A stretch of 64,000 bases of DNA from Atriophallophorus winterbourni (GCA_013407085.1 JACCGJ010013253.1:1-64000); one strand, 5' to 3'. Positions 1 through 10,780 are shown, numbered from the stretch's first letter. Notes: generated from the letters alone by a model not told the origin. Made by a program: numbers and translations.

Positions 1-242
1 TTATAATTGCACAGGTCAACGTCTGCTGACACACTGCTTACGCAACCATCTGCGTATTAGGTGTGATGTTCGTTAATCCTTATCCGCTGCAAAACGGAAC
101 GCCAGTGGTGTGTAAGGGATAGGGATGTGAGCAACACATTACTTTGGAACGCCAGATAGTTGACATATCCGCCCCATCCACCTTGTTCACCGCATTCGCT
201 CCAGCATTTGTTATTTCAACAGCCTCGGTGTGAAGTCTTTCC
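1..242 (-). mobile_element. Penelope-like element fragment (copy B), 3' end with GIY-YIG C-terminus
   Basis: On the minus strand this stretch repeats, almost base for base, the sequence at about 475-720, which encodes the C-terminal part of a PLE GIY-YIG domain and its 3' non-coding tail. It is cut off by the window start and breaks at about 242, where it abuts the pseudo-LTR end of copy A. Copies A and B share an insertion of about 49 nt that the related copy at 15.4 kb lacks, so they are sisters, probably a tandem pair. It is non-functional as it stands. Confidence 0.75.
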
Positions 243-286
243 CTATTATGAAAATAGAATTTGCAATGAATCGGTTATAGTAAGTT

Positions 287-333
287 TTTGGTAACGTTTC
301 GCTTCTGAACACAGAAGCTTCGTCAGACCAAGG
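287..333 (-). ncRNA. Hammerhead ribozyme in PLE pseudo-LTR (copy A)
   Basis: On the minus strand: helix I UUGGU pairs with ACCAA; core box CUGACGA; helix II GCUUCUG pairs with CAGAAGC; second box GAAA; very short helix III formed by the self-complementary ACGU; predicted cleavage after GUU. One extra A lies between the first core box and helix II, which departs from the classical fold. Hammerheads with tiny helix III are established features of PLEs. All conserved core bases are present, so activity is plausible, perhaps as a dimer. Confidence 0.75.
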
Positions 334-539
334 GTGTCGGTACGAACAGTGTTCAGGTATAAATGGCATTCTCTTGACCAATCGTGAGTTCACTAAGCTA
401 CACAGGGGAGATCAAGATAATTGATCAAGATAATTGATCACACCTCCTAATTGCTGTGTTCATCCCTGATTATTTATTAATTGCACAGGTCAGCGTCTGC
501 TGACACACTCCTTACGCAACCATCTGCGTATTAGGTGTG

Positions 540-896
540 ACGTTCGTTAATCCTTATCCGCTGCAAAACGGAACGCCAGTGGTGTGTAAGGGATGGGGAT
601 GTGAGCAACACAATTCTTTGGAACGCCAGATAGTTGACATTTCCGCCCCATCCACCTTGTTCACCGCATTCGCTCCAGCATTTGTTATTTCAACAGCCTC
701 GGCGTGAAGTCTTTCCCTATGAGATTTCACACCCCGTCTTATCACTTTCACGTTATCAAGATCTACGCTGTGTCCAGTGTCTAACACGTGTTCAGCTAGG
801 GCAGAATCCCGAATCAGTGATTGATATTCACTGGGATTGAGAGGTGGCTTTCCCACTCGTTTTCTGTGTTCGTTTACCTCAGTGCAGAGTTCTCTA
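540..896 (-). pseudogene. PLE GIY-YIG endonuclease domain, broken
   Basis: The minus strand encodes the PLE segment EHRKRVGKPPLNPSEYQSL followed by DSALAEHVLDTGHSVDLDN and LHAEAVEITNAGANAVNKVDG, which align with the intact-looking domains at 7.1, 15.4 and 19.4 kb. The catalytic GVYIGQT segment is missing because a LINE tail starts at about 897. Near the C-terminus an insertion of about 49 nt between two GGAACGCCAG copies replaces the usual end. The family nicks DNA for target-primed insertion; this copy cannot. Confidence 0.75.
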
Positions 897-1365
897 GAAA
901 GAAAAAGAAAGAAAGAAAGAAAAATGGCTTTATTCGAGTACACGAATTTTCAGCGATACAATTAATTCGACCACACGTAATAAAATGTACATTTAAAAAA
1001 ATACATGTCAAATAAAGATGATCCCACTTCAGTTGTTATACTGTCAGTTTCTTCCTCAAATCGAGAATTACTTTTGTACGATCAACCAAATATCGAGCCA
1101 GGTAAGGGATAAAAGAATTTTTGAATTTCTCAGTTCTCGCATACGGGACGATATGTTGACTACGCGTGGGTGGGAACGATCTGCAAGCCATAAGGACCTC
1201 ATGCAGTGGGTGTGCATTGTCAGACGATATGACTCTGACCAATCTGTCACATTCACGAAAGTGTCGTTCGACGATCATATCACGAATTAACTCGGTGGAG
1301 AAAGAACTCAATCTTGAAATTAATTTGATTCCTCTTCTGACCATCAAAAAATCCTTATTCAATAT
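897..1365 (-). mobile_element. Non-LTR retrotransposon 3' end inserted in PLE copy A
   Basis: The minus-strand frame ends in a motif typical of the C-terminal tail of LINE reverse transcriptases (RTEKFKNSFIP), then a stop near 1036 and a 3' UTR that ends in a small hairpin, AATAAAG and a TTTC-rich tail at 899-922. The same 3' end occurs at about 24,762 and 28,561. The PLE reading resumes on both sides, so the LINE landed inside the PLE and is 5'-truncated. Clade is not determined. Confidence 0.6.
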
Positions 1366-1474
1366 AAACACCCGCGCAACCCTTGCAGTAGATTTTGTAG
1401 ATGAAGTTCTTCGCACAACCTGAAGGAGTTTTATCGTTGAGATGCAGTAATACGGAGCGAGAGTTATACCTGCG

Positions 1475-1590
1475 TCTCAAAGATAAGAATATTTTACGTT
1501 GTGCGACAAACTGCATCTGCAAAATAAAATGCAAGTGTTCCGCGGGTGTTTACATTGGGCAAAAGTCAAGAGAACTGTGTGATGGAAACC
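1475..1590 (+). repeat. Inverted PLE fragment (fold-back of the GIY-YIG linker)
   Basis: The plus strand here reads as PLE sense sequence, including CSAGVYIGQKSREL, the catalytic start of a GIY-YIG domain. Immediately to its left (1366-1474) the same PLE segment lies on the minus strand. The two form a head-to-head inverted repeat of roughly 105 bp with almost no spacer. This is a rearranged, non-functional scrap. Confidence 0.6.
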
Positions 1591-4500
1591 TATGTATAAA
1601 AAGTATAATATGGAGACAAAAATCTGAGAGAAGGCCCAAGAAGTCATTGCCATCATTTATCTCCGGCATTTGTGTATAAAATGTTTATCATATTATTCAG
1701 TAAAACGCAAAACACTATTGTGCTTATCATTTAAGCAAGCCCAACAACTGGTTTACGATGATTGCAGAAGCATTTTGCTCACAGATGGAATAAGCAAGCG
1801 CCCGATTGCGCTATATCTATATGCTTGAGGCAAAGCATCTGAATTAACAATTTCGATAAATCATTGACTGGTGAATTTGACCATATATTGCTTTATTTTT
1901 TGTGCCTGTATCTACTTTCTCCCACACTTAAATAAATAAACTCGGCTAAACTCTGATTCTTCTGATAACCCGTCTATACGTGTAAAAAATCATTGTTTCT
2001 CCGCTTTCAAGTCGCTGTTTGTCGTTTTTGACTTATCATGGTTATTCGTGTACAAATATTCCGCTTACGGACGCATTGTTGGAAGAAGTGCTATTACCGA
2101 ACGAACACAATCTTCCGAAGACTATTCCACTGGAAAATTGCAAAACAACCTAGAAATGTTTAGAAATGTTAAGTGAGTCGTTTTGTAGCTCACTCTGGGT
2201 TACTTCGCGCATTTAGCCTTAGAAACAAAACTGCTGCGATTATGTATTTTTGTGAAAGAGGCTACTTGTGAGTAGCGTTCTATCCAAAAGCATACGAAAT
2301 TAGTGCGTGTTTTGTATTGAAAGTCATCTTACTATTCATATCAACAGTACTAGTTATTCAGATAAGCTTTTGTGTTGATCAAAATTTTGAGATACCTTGT
2401 GTATTTTAATTGTTTCTGTGGTCTGTTTCGGCGTATCACATTTGAATATAGTTTGGAAAATCCTCGTTTAAAACCCTAGATCCCTAGCCTAGATAATTGC
2501 AGTTGAACTATTCATTGGAAATTATTAACATTGAAATTAGTTCTGAATATTGTCTGTTGGTATTAATCGTATTCCATATGGCCATTTGCTGATTTCCATC
2601 TACTCGGGAGAAGAATGCTTTATCAGCACAAGTGGCAGTTTGTCGGTGCAATATCTGAGTACCCACAGCTTTCGTAGTTATAGCCATGCTCTCTCGATTC
2701 CGGTGGAACCATTTCAACCGTAAACAACAGAAATGACGAATGCAGCACGCTAGGAAACCTGAGACAAATTGATGTTTGTTTCAGTGCGGTGGTCATTTGA
2801 AGACTTTGCTCTAAAAAATAGTACTAGGATTTTAGTTAATGATTTCAGATTCTATATAACACACCAATTTACTACAGATCCAAACACTTATTAGCTCATG
2901 CTGAACCTATGAAGACATTATCCCAGCTTAATAGTGTATTGTCTTACGTTTTAGTGCAACAAACGTAATTCGTTCATGTTTCTAAAGATAAACCAACAAA
3001 TCCGTTAATAAAAATAATTTCCTTTGGTTCAATTGATTATGCACTCATCCATAGGAAACAAGTTTGACACCGATTAGGAAAGTTGATTGAGCAACAACCT
3101 CTGAAAATGGTGCCTGTCTGGTTTGATTATAATCTCTTGGGTTTGACAATAACTATGTCTTTGATCAAGCGGTGGTTGTTTAGAAGAAGCGTGGAAAATT
3201 TCGAATCAACTGGGAGACGAAAAGTTATGGAATTCGTTGGGAATGACCATTTTGTCGCTAAAGAGTTTTGATATTGGTGATTGAAATAATTAACGCCAAC
3301 TGGTTTACACCATCTCGCATTATTGTAATGATGTTGAACGTGCCCCGTGCACTCGCATTTCAGCAATTAAGTGTTTCCCGAAACTCAACCAACCAGGCTT
3401 TGTTTACTTCAGTCGAACGAATCATAACTATTGAAAATAAATTCTTGTTGGCCGGTTATATCAGCATGATAATGAACGACTTTGAGCAGGCACAATTATT
3501 TCCTTTCATGTCTACTAAACCAAGTGCGGCTTTGGAGGTTAGTGCAGGTCATTTGTTCCACAATTCATGCTCAGTGTGACTGTGCCCAACAAAATATGAG
3601 GAACATTATATAGGTTGCTAGATTTGCCGTGATGTACATATGAATCAAGGTTTGCTACTTGTTGCTGTGAAGCACAATTCCTATAGCTAATAAAAGTTTA
3701 TGCCCTAAATGTGCCCACTCACTCATTTGGTTCGTCTCTTGATAATAAATTTTCAATTTATGACGCTCATAATACCTAATTAGGCTCCATTTCTTCAGTT
3801 TCGTTTAATATAAGAAGCGCAGAATACAATGCTCGTGATTTCCGCAAAGTAGAAAAATGGGTAACACTGTAAACAAAGCATGAACATGTTACACCGCTAA
3901 TGGATAATTGGGTTGGCACAACCAAACAGTTCAATCGCATGTGTCCACACGTATGTAAATGCATTTATACCAACGAGCTTGGAAGGATCTACATTCCTCA
4001 CTGTTTCATGGTATGTGCATCCGGATGGTGCTGTCAAACGTGCAGCCTGAAAACGGCATCGAAATGCGTGCAAATACGTAATTTTGTTCAAACTCATGCG
4101 TTGAAATGTAATTTGGCCACAGTCAAGTCAACGTGTTTTAATCAGATGGAGTTGATAACTGTGAAAGCATCGTTTCTAGTGCTGCGTATACTGCTGCCCA
4201 CAGCCTGAAAGTTTTTCTATATTTAACTGTCCAAGCTTGCTAGACAACCTGCCATCATAAGTTGAGGTGCAGTCAGTACAACCAGTGAAAATTGTCTTTC
4301 CATAAACATGAAGTTAAATTCGCCTTGCTCACAAATTTATTAACCAAATGTGTCACACATGTTGGTCATTCTTTTTTCCCGATGAACAATACATCCCATG
4401 CTGCATAGTGAATTAAAATGAAGCACGTCAGTGTATTCCATCTTATAGCATTAACTGTAGAGTAGATTTCAAGAAGGATAAAATCCATTAAACGTTAGTA

Positions 4501-5599
4501 ATTGTGATCCATCGTTTAGTGTAATACATTGAGAATACGATATATGTTCACCTTAAAGAAACAACCATCCGTAGAACCATCCATATAAAGCAGATCGCAT
4601 ACAGCGCAAAAGTATGAGCCTGGTATCGTAATGATGGGGGAACATTACGCGATGTCAATCGAGGACCAACTGCATATCCCGTTCTAACGTGCATACGATG
4701 CTTGATCAAACATTAACCACGTCAGCCCCGGCGTTTCACTCACAAATTTCGATTATGTCCCGATTGATCCATGCAGTCAACATTTCCAACGCTAATCGCG
4801 TTCACTCAAAACAGGAATTCAATTGGCCAAACCCGTTTATTATTCACATGCCAATGAATAAAAACGCGCCTAACGTAGTGACGCAAATCTCGTCATCACA
4901 ACACCGTTCTCAGTATGTCTTACCGATCGTCACTCCAATCTGCTTTGTCAATCGGTTTCGTGCCAACTGGTTCACTTCAAACGCTCGAATGGCTCCGTTC
5001 GTTTGATCGACCTTGATAAATTTAATATCGTCCATCTCCTGGTCCTGGGCTAACCGCTTTTATACAACTCTACCGAAACTAAAATTATTGCGGGTTTGCG
5101 GTTGTTGTCGTCTGTCATTTCGGCGTTTCGTGTTTTGCTGGAAGGTGGTGCCCCGCATATCATCAAAAATATCCACAAAAGGTTTTCTCAGCAACCTCAA
5201 ACATTTGAGGGGAACGTTTTATTCTCGCAGCTGTGTAATAAGATGAGCAATTCGGTATCGACCCACAAGCAGATATATTTTCTGTTTGTAAATGAAAATG
5301 TTGTCAATAGCAGCGGCTCAATCATCGATCAGACGAACTCTTTGCCATTTCAGTTTATTGGTTAGATGAATGTTATGGCATCGCAACTGCTGTAAATTCA
5401 GGCGAACTAAGTTTGATTCGAACGTTTTCCACCGAATTTTATGAAGTTACTTGTAAAATAATAATATAATAAAAATCGATTAAGCGCCAAACTGTTCACT
5501 TAATTGCAGGATATTTAGACGCTAAAACTGAACTATTTATGTGCTTGACCGTAATTTTGCTATCATCAGAAGATGATTTCATACTGTATTTGTCATCAC
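1591..5599. other. No recognised gene; one coding-like minus-strand stretch at 4.9-5.25 kb
   Basis: Four kilobases without a supported feature. Short open frames are scattered on both strands and none resembles a known family. The minus strand at about 5,230-4,910 has an unusual composition, with a Gln/Arg/Asn-rich piece (NTKRRNDRRQQPQTRNNF) and, after a stop, a second piece (TNGAIRAFEVNQLARNRLTK) followed by GTAAGA. This could be a decayed exon or element, but I do not recognise it. Confidence 0.3.
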
Positions 5600-6727
5600 T
5601 GCATGCGTTATTTGTATTAGGATAGTGGTTTGTAAGTATTATTTTACACAGGTTTGAAGGAAATTATAATGTTCAGAGTGCATGCATATAATTTCTTCTA
5701 AATCAGCCCCGTAGAAAAACGTCATGTTTTTTCTCATCATATTTCTCAATCGAGCATTTATTTGAAAATGATACAAATTAATCGCTGAAAGTTTATCTGA
5801 TTCACATCAAATCCACTGCGCAATCCAGCTTCATAGAAATTACCCGAAGCTGCCAAGTAATGTGAGTTGTCTGGACTGTTAGAGTAAGCCATTTGTGTAT
5901 TTACCATGCAAAGATCTACGTCGGTCAGGAGAACTATTGCGTCGAATCAAAAACGCTCCAAGATTACAACTCCAGTATGCAGAACCCAGAGAATACGAAG
6001 GAGCATATAAGGAAACTGTCGTTGCTTACAAAGCTGCCAGAGATTGAGACTCAGTCCTACGGTGATTTTCGGTGTTATGAAAATGAGAATCGCTAATTTT
6101 GTGTTAAATCATTTTCTCTGGTCAACAAATATTACCGGTACGGAGTGTTATGGTTTTATACAATGTGAGACATTAATATTCATAAATGAATTTATATTTT
6201 GTGGAGTAGAAGTATTTCATTAAAACCATCATAGTTTCATTTCTGTCTCCATTGTACGTTTGCTTTTAAATCATTTATTAGTTTTGTTCGACGGAATAGG
6301 AGTTCGATTTACCTGCTTCGCCAAAGGTTTTCGCTACATCACTACGATGAGTGGTTATGAGAGTAGCGCTGATATGAATTTGTTTTCATGGGGACGAATT
6401 GTAACATTTTAATGCACTCTAAAAAAATCGCAAAATGGTTTCTTCATAACAAATAAATACCGTTTTATCTTCACTTACTTCTGCGCACATTTCATCTTCC
6501 TCTGCGCAACTACGCGGTCTTTGTAAATCTCAAAGCACTAGTTAGAAGTAAATAATACTTGAAAAGCGAGATGACGCAATAAATCATCTAATCTCCACTC
6601 GAATTCACAGGGCAAAACCCAGACGAAGCGTTCAAACACCTGAATGAAAACCATCTCTCAACACCAATGCAATGCTGTCGGTTATGCTAATTTGATGTAA
6701 TGCAAGCGAGAAACAATATGCTGAACA
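5600..6727 (+). repeat. Duplicated block C, copy 1 (sister at 52.54-53.70 kb)
   Basis: The block aligns along its whole length, with substitutions and small indels, to 52,540-53,698. It includes non-coding flanks and one exon-like segment. Alignment stops at 6,727 where the 3' end of a PLE begins; the sister copy continues past this point with unrelated sequence, so it acts as an empty-site reference for the PLE boundary. Confidence 0.7.
5846..6062 (+). pseudogene. WDR19: WDR19/IFT144-like exon, broken copy 1
   Basis: In one frame the plus strand encodes LQLQYAEPREYEGAYKETVV then AYKAARD, followed by a stop where the sister has Trp. This resembles the TPR-like C-terminal region of WDR19 (IFT144), a core subunit of the IFT-A train that carries cargo inside cilia; flatworms have ciliated larvae and flame cells, so they need it. 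Upstream the frame has stop codons and a shift relative to the sister. The assignment rests on remembered family sequence (AASVYxRCK and YKEAVVAYE motifs) and on agreement of the two copies. The working gene must lie elsewhere. Confidence 0.55.
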
Positions 6728-7031
6728 ATGCAAAGAAATTTGTGTGCAATCGGTTATCGTAGTTTTTGGGTAACGTTTCACTTCTGACAAAGAAGCTTCG
6801 TCTGACGAAGGGTGATAGTCAGGACAGGGAATATGATTAAGTAATAGTCAACCCACACCGCTCGTTTGACCTTACCGCTAAACAGCCTACAATACGCCTA
6901 CAGTGTGTCACGTCTCGTGGAAATGACCAGGATCAGTGGTCCATTTTCCTCACAGTGTGTATCCAATTCAATCTGATACAGGTGAATATGGTCAAGGTCA
7001 GTTGACACAGCTGCCAACATACGTCAAAGTA
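6728..7031 (-). repeat. 3' pseudo-LTR of the full-length PLE
   Basis: This segment repeats 14,844-15,150 with scattered substitutions, beginning at the shared AATGCAAAGAAATTTGTG and ending at the shared ACATACGT(C/A)AAAGTAC. It carries the hammerhead-like core at 6,766-6,811. Terminal repeats of this kind are normal for PLEs. Confidence 0.7.
6766..6811 (-). ncRNA. Degenerate hammerhead ribozyme (PLE 3' pseudo-LTR)
   Basis: Minus strand has the same layout as the copy at 287-333, but the first core box reads CAGACGA instead of CUGACGA, helix II is GCUUCU with AGAAGU (one wobble), and helix I reads UUCGU against ACCCAA, which weakens pairing. The second box GAAAC and cleavage-site GUU are kept. 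With U4 changed to A it is probably inactive. Confidence 0.6.
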
Positions 7032-7113
7032 CATAACTAACGGGGCTAAGGCTATTTTTTGAAGAAGAACAAAAATCTAATTAACCAGTAGGTATAAGGT
7101 GTATTAAAACTAT

Positions 7114-7668
7114 TTACTTTCGCATCAGTGCTAAGTGCCAGATTGTGGAGCATTCTGCCCCATCCACCTTTGTGACCGCCACTCGACCTGCCTTGGCAAT
7201 TTCGACCGCCTCCGCATGTAGGCGTTCGCTATACGGTTTAATACCGCGTCTTAATATTGTCACATTGTCTAGATCTACGTTGTAGTCCACATCTAAAACA
7301 TGCTCTGCCAAGGCGGAATCACGAATAAGGGTTTGATATTCCCTCGCATCCCGAGGTTTTCTCCGGACACGCTTTCGGTGTTCTTCGATTCTAGTGTGAA
7401 TTTCCCTGGAAGTCTGCCCTATGTAAACACCCGAACAGTCCATACAGTTGATTCTGTAGATGCTGTTCGTAACCCTAGATAAAGCCTTCTTATCCTTGAG
7501 ATGTATCAGAACCGAACGGATAGTTTTCCCTTTCTTATATGTTACGCGTATGGCCGCCTGGTTCAAGATTCTACTTATTGCTTCAAATGAGCATTTTACA
7601 TACGGTATACAAACTGCATCCCGCCAGTTTTTCTCCGATTTTTCAGATGCGTATTTTACCTTCAGCAA
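7114..7668 (-). CDS. PLE GIY-YIG endonuclease region (open frame)
   Basis: A 184-residue open frame. Near residues 72-85 it has a Cys pair (INCMDCSG) running directly into GVYIGQTSREIHTRIEEH, the GIY-YIG catalytic core with its conserved Arg and Glu/His. Downstream blocks DSALAEHVLDVDYNVDLDN and LHAEAVEIAKAG match the other PLE copies here. It is the C-terminal domain of a longer polyprotein; the annotated Met is internal and the upstream frame is broken in the reverse transcriptase. The family endonuclease opens the target for reverse transcription. Confidence 0.7.
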   Translation of the reverse strand: MLKVKYASEKSEKNWRDAVCIPYVKCSFEAISRILNQAAIRVTYKKGKTIRSVLIHLKDKKALSRVTNSIYRINCMDCSGVYIGQTSREIHTRIEEHRKRVRRKPRDAREYQTLIRDSALAEHVLDVDYNVDLDNVTILRRGIKPYSERLHAEAVEIAKAGRVAVTKVDGAECSTIWHLALMRK

Positions 7669-9000
7669 TTAGCGTTTTACAAAACTTTTTGGATAACCGT
7701 GTTCTACGAGCATTTGGCTTGCTTCACGGTGCGCCTGTTTTCGCTCCCTTTCGTTGCTGCACATGTGTTCTATCTTGTAGAAAATGGAACAAGCTATGGA
7801 ATTAAAGACCTGTCTTGGATGAGCGGAAGTGTATAATAGTACAGCATCTGTATCAATAGGTTTCAGATAGACAAGTTTTTATTTTCCCGTCTACTTTTTG
7901 TGCTAAGCAGTCCAACAAAGAAAGCGTGACTGCGAAGGATTCCACTTCCTTTGTGACAGTAATACTTGGGTCTATTTCATTTAAATATTTAAAGAAAGCC
8001 TCTAACTGATCTCGTTTGATGATAACAAATGTGTCATCGTCATAGCGCTACCAAAACTTTGGCTTGAACCATTCATTGTTAAGAGCTTTGTTCTCGAAAT
8101 GCTCCATATACATGTTCGCAAGTACTGGAGATATCGGGGAACCCATTACCAACCCTTATTGTCTATAGAAAAAGAAGAAGAAAAATGGCTTGCTTATCAA
8201 TTATGAAGTGGTTCATGCCTAGGCAAATCGATACACCGTTGATAATGTGCCGGACGCTCAAGTTTGTGCGATCTGGCAAACTGGCATCAGGTTCCAAGGC
8301 CCGTCTAGCTAGTTGTAACGTTGGTGAACAAAGCGCTCACATCAAAATTAACCATTATTTCGTCGTCATCTATTGTTAACGACTTTAAGCGTGCTGCAAA
8401 GTCATATGCGTTCTTGATGAACGAGGCTGTATTGCCGACTAAAGCTTTCAACAAATAAGCCAAATGTCTAGCTAACTCGTGCGCAGGTGATCCGATACCG
8501 TCGACGATAGGTCTAATAGGAATGACTTCTTTATGTGTTTTAGGTAGGCCGTAGAACCTAGGCGTTAGAGTAGACTTCGGATACAGGTTATACCACAAGC
8601 CCTTTCACAAACTCTCCTTAACGTCACGCAAATACCTTGAGACTACCGTTTTGCAATTATTCATTACCTTTTTCATTTTACCATTAACTATCCGTTCATA
8701 AGGGCCCTCGGATAAATGTGCCCCAACCTTGTCTAAATAGTCGCTTTTGTTCAAAATTACCGTTAATTTGCCTTTGTCAGCCTTAGTAATGGCTATATTT
8801 GTATCTTTTTTCAGCGTAAGAAGTGCTTGTCTTTCGTGTGTGTAGCAACTTGTAATTTCACTTTCTTTTTAATTGTACTTCCATTTCCGCGCACGTTCCT
8901 CTTCTGCTTGATTTTCGTGGTGCTGCGTTATTGCGTGTTTGCGAATCACGACGATTAACAGCAAAATTGACTTTCTTCACATTTTTCAGCTTCGCCAATT
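7669..9000 (-). pseudogene. PLE reverse transcriptase region, broken
   Basis: In pieces on the minus strand: ITKADKGKLTVILNKSDYL (about 8,790), FYGLPKTHKEVIPIRPIVDG and IMVNFDVSALFTNV (8,305-8,598), MGSPISPVLANMYMEHFE (about 8,110), and RYDDDTFVIIKRDQ where the catalytic box should be YVDD. Internal stops and frame changes, including a purine-rich GAAGAA disruption near 8,170, destroy it. The piece at 8,880-9,000 (NRRDSQTRNNAAPRKS) precedes the RT and meets the Gypsy insertion at about 9,000. Confidence 0.65.
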
Positions 9001-9154
9001 ATAAATGTTGATCAACGCGATACACCGGAGTTTGGAGCTGGAATATTTATGTGTGTGCATATTTGCATTGGACATTGAATTTTCACTTTTCGTGAGTTCG
9101 TTCCTTGTCAATTTTTTTACTATAACATTTTCCTGTTATATTTTTGCACTTATC

Positions 9155-9227
9155 CACTACATAATTGGTGAGCCCGACGACCACTACTTAATTGGTGAGC
9201 CCGAGCACTACCTAATTGGTGAGCCCG
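9155..9227 (+). promoter_or_regulatory. Triplicated primer-binding-site-like motif of Gypsy 1
   Basis: The motif AATTGGTGAGCCCG occurs at 9,163-9,176, 9,190-9,203 and 9,214-9,227, each preceded by a CACTAC-like lead. TGGTGAGCCCGA in front of a Gypsy gag has the position and form expected for a tRNA primer-binding site just inside the 5' LTR; CsRn1-type elements use tRNA-Trp, and this fits that only with mismatches. A single copy is expected. Confidence 0.5.
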
Positions 9228-9280
9228 TATTCCATTTTTTCGCTCAGAACTCCCGTTATTTTCTCAATTTTGCTATAATG

Positions 9281-10780
9281 TCGTCTGAACCTAACGAATC
9301 GCAAATGAACGTTATCAGCTGTAACACGCCAGCATTTGACCCTGCAACCCCGCACGTGTGGTTCATCCAAATAGAAGGTATGTTTCGTTTCAGACGGATC
9401 ACGAAGCAAGAGGTCATGTTTTCTTTCGTACAATCACAATTACCGTCCTACATCGCGAAAGAAGTATTGGACGTTCTTGACCCCATGCCCTCCATTTCGC
9501 CTTACGACACACTGAAGGCTGCTGTGCTCAAGCGTACTATGGCCTCTGACGAAGACAGGCTAAAACAACTGCTGGCTGGTGTAGAACTAGGCGACAGAAC
9601 CCCTTCACAGCTGTTACGTCACATGCGTTCCCTGGAGAGCAACACAAAGTTAGACGATTCCGTATTACAACAACTTTGGCTGAACTGCCTGCCACACATC
9701 ACAACCGCCATTCTTGCCGTGTCGGCCGACAAAGTTTGCCTCGACACATTGGCTGAACTAGCAGATAAAATTCATGAACGCATCGACAGAACCAGCGTCA
9801 ATCAAGTATCAGAAGGTGGTAACCTCCCAAAGCTTGAAGCCACCGTGGCCATGCTAACTAAGGAGCTTGCATCCTTACAGCTTATCATTTCCAACATGAA
9901 ACGACCCAAAACGTCTAGAGCTAGACCCCGGAGTCCATCTGGAAATAGAAGCCACTCTCGCCTTCGCGATACCAACTGGTTCTGTTATTATCACCGTCGT
10001 TTCGGAAACGCCGCGCGCAATTGTCGCCCCGGGTGTAAACATCCTAACGCTGACAGACACCGTGTTGAAAAACCACGTAGCAAGTCAGTTATGACGACGA
10101 CCGTTCCTGGCAAACCCACTAGTCGCCACTTATACGTCTACGACGCATCTTCTAAGCTCAAGTTTCTCGTAGACACCGGTGCCGAGGTAAGCGTTATACC
10201 GCGCAGTTACGAAAAATGCGACCTCCGTCCTTCAGGCATCACATTGCAGGCGGCTAACAATTCGAAGATTTCGACTTACGGTGAAAAAATTTTAAAACTC
10301 GATCTCGGACTTAGACGTGAACTCCCTTTCGTCTTCTTGATAGCCGATGTTCATAAGCCTATCATCGGTATCGACTTTCTGACGAAATACGGTCTCGTAG
10401 TCGATCTCCAGCACCGACGGCTACACGACAATACCACGACACTAAACGTGTCCGGTAAACTATGTTCAATCACCTCACCTGGTCTTCGAATTTTCGACCC
10501 GAACAATGCCACTTACAGCGATTTCCCGACCCTAACACGCCCAGCACAATACACGGAGCAACCCACCCACGATGTTCATCATCACATCGTCACTAAAGGG
10601 CCTCGAAATGTTGCTAAAGCTCGCAGGCTACCGCCTAAAAAGCTGAAAGCAGAAAAACGTGAATTTGGCTCCACACTGAGACAGACGGGCAAAAGGGTAT
10701 TTGACAATCGCACTACCGGCGAAGTTGAACCAGCATCCTACTGCTCCAGACTCAAACAGCATTTTTTTCATTTACGATAA
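9281..10780 (+). CDS. Gypsy 1 Gag-protease polyprotein, truncated before reverse transcriptase
   Basis: I take the Met at 9,281 (MSSEPNESQMN) because the upstream frame is leader and primer-site sequence. Residues about 20-200 resemble CsRn1-type Gag; the knuckle CYYHRRFGNAARNCRPGC follows, then a protease with [13 protein letters not shown] and the flap-like [12 protein letters not shown]. The frame reaches the linker before RT (KKLKAEKREF) and then switches to unrelated sequence at about 10,660. Gag would form the particle and the aspartic protease would process it. With no RT or integrase it cannot move alone. Confidence 0.75.
   Translation, partial: SSEPNESQMNVISCNTPAFDPATPHVWFIQIEGMFRFRRITKQEVMFSFVQSQLPSYIAKEVLDVLDPMPSISPYDTLKAAVLKRTMASDEDRLKQLLAGVELGDRTPSQLLRHMRSLESNTKLDDSVLQQLWLNCLPHITTAILAVSADKVCLDTLAELADKIHERIDRTSVNQVSEGGNLPKLEATVAMLTKELASLQLIISNMKRPKTSRARPRSPSGNRSHSRLRDTNWFCYYHRRFGNAARNCRPGCKHPNADRHRVEKPRSKSVMTTTVPGKPTSRHLYVYDASSKLKFLVDTGAEVSVIPRSYEKCDLRPSGITLQAANNSKISTYGEKILKLDLGLRRELPFVFLIADVHKPIIGIDFLTKYGLVVDLQHRRLHDNTTTLNVSGKLCSITSPGLRIFDPNNATYSDFPTLTRPAQYTEQPTHDVHHHIVTKGPRNVAKARRLPPKKLKAEKREFGSTLRQTGKRVFDNRTTGEVEPASYCSRLKQHFFHLR

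Larger units (their letters stand above)
243..1474 (-). mobile_element. Penelope-like element copy A (3' pseudo-LTR, GIY-YIG region), interrupted by a LINE 3' end
   Basis: Reading the minus strand, the order is the start of the GIY-YIG linker (about 1474-1366), a foreign LINE tail (about 1365-897), the rest of the GIY-YIG domain (896-540), a 3' non-coding tail, and a pseudo-LTR containing a hammerhead (about 470-243). The PLE part aligns with the copy at 15.15-15.94 kb. PLEs encode a reverse transcriptase plus a GIY-YIG endonuclease and commonly lie in tandem or 5'-truncated arrangements. Only the 3' half is present, so this is a dead copy. Confidence 0.75.

Noticed and set aside
3127..4208. 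Overlapping open frames on both strands at 3.1-4.2 kb
   Set aside because: No family similarity, frames open on both strands at once, and no splice signals that join them into a plausible protein.
8160..8195. Tail of another LINE inserted in the PLE RT (GAAGAAGAAAAATGGCTT)
   Set aside because: Similarity to the tail at 900-925 is short and purine-rich; it may be simple-sequence slippage.
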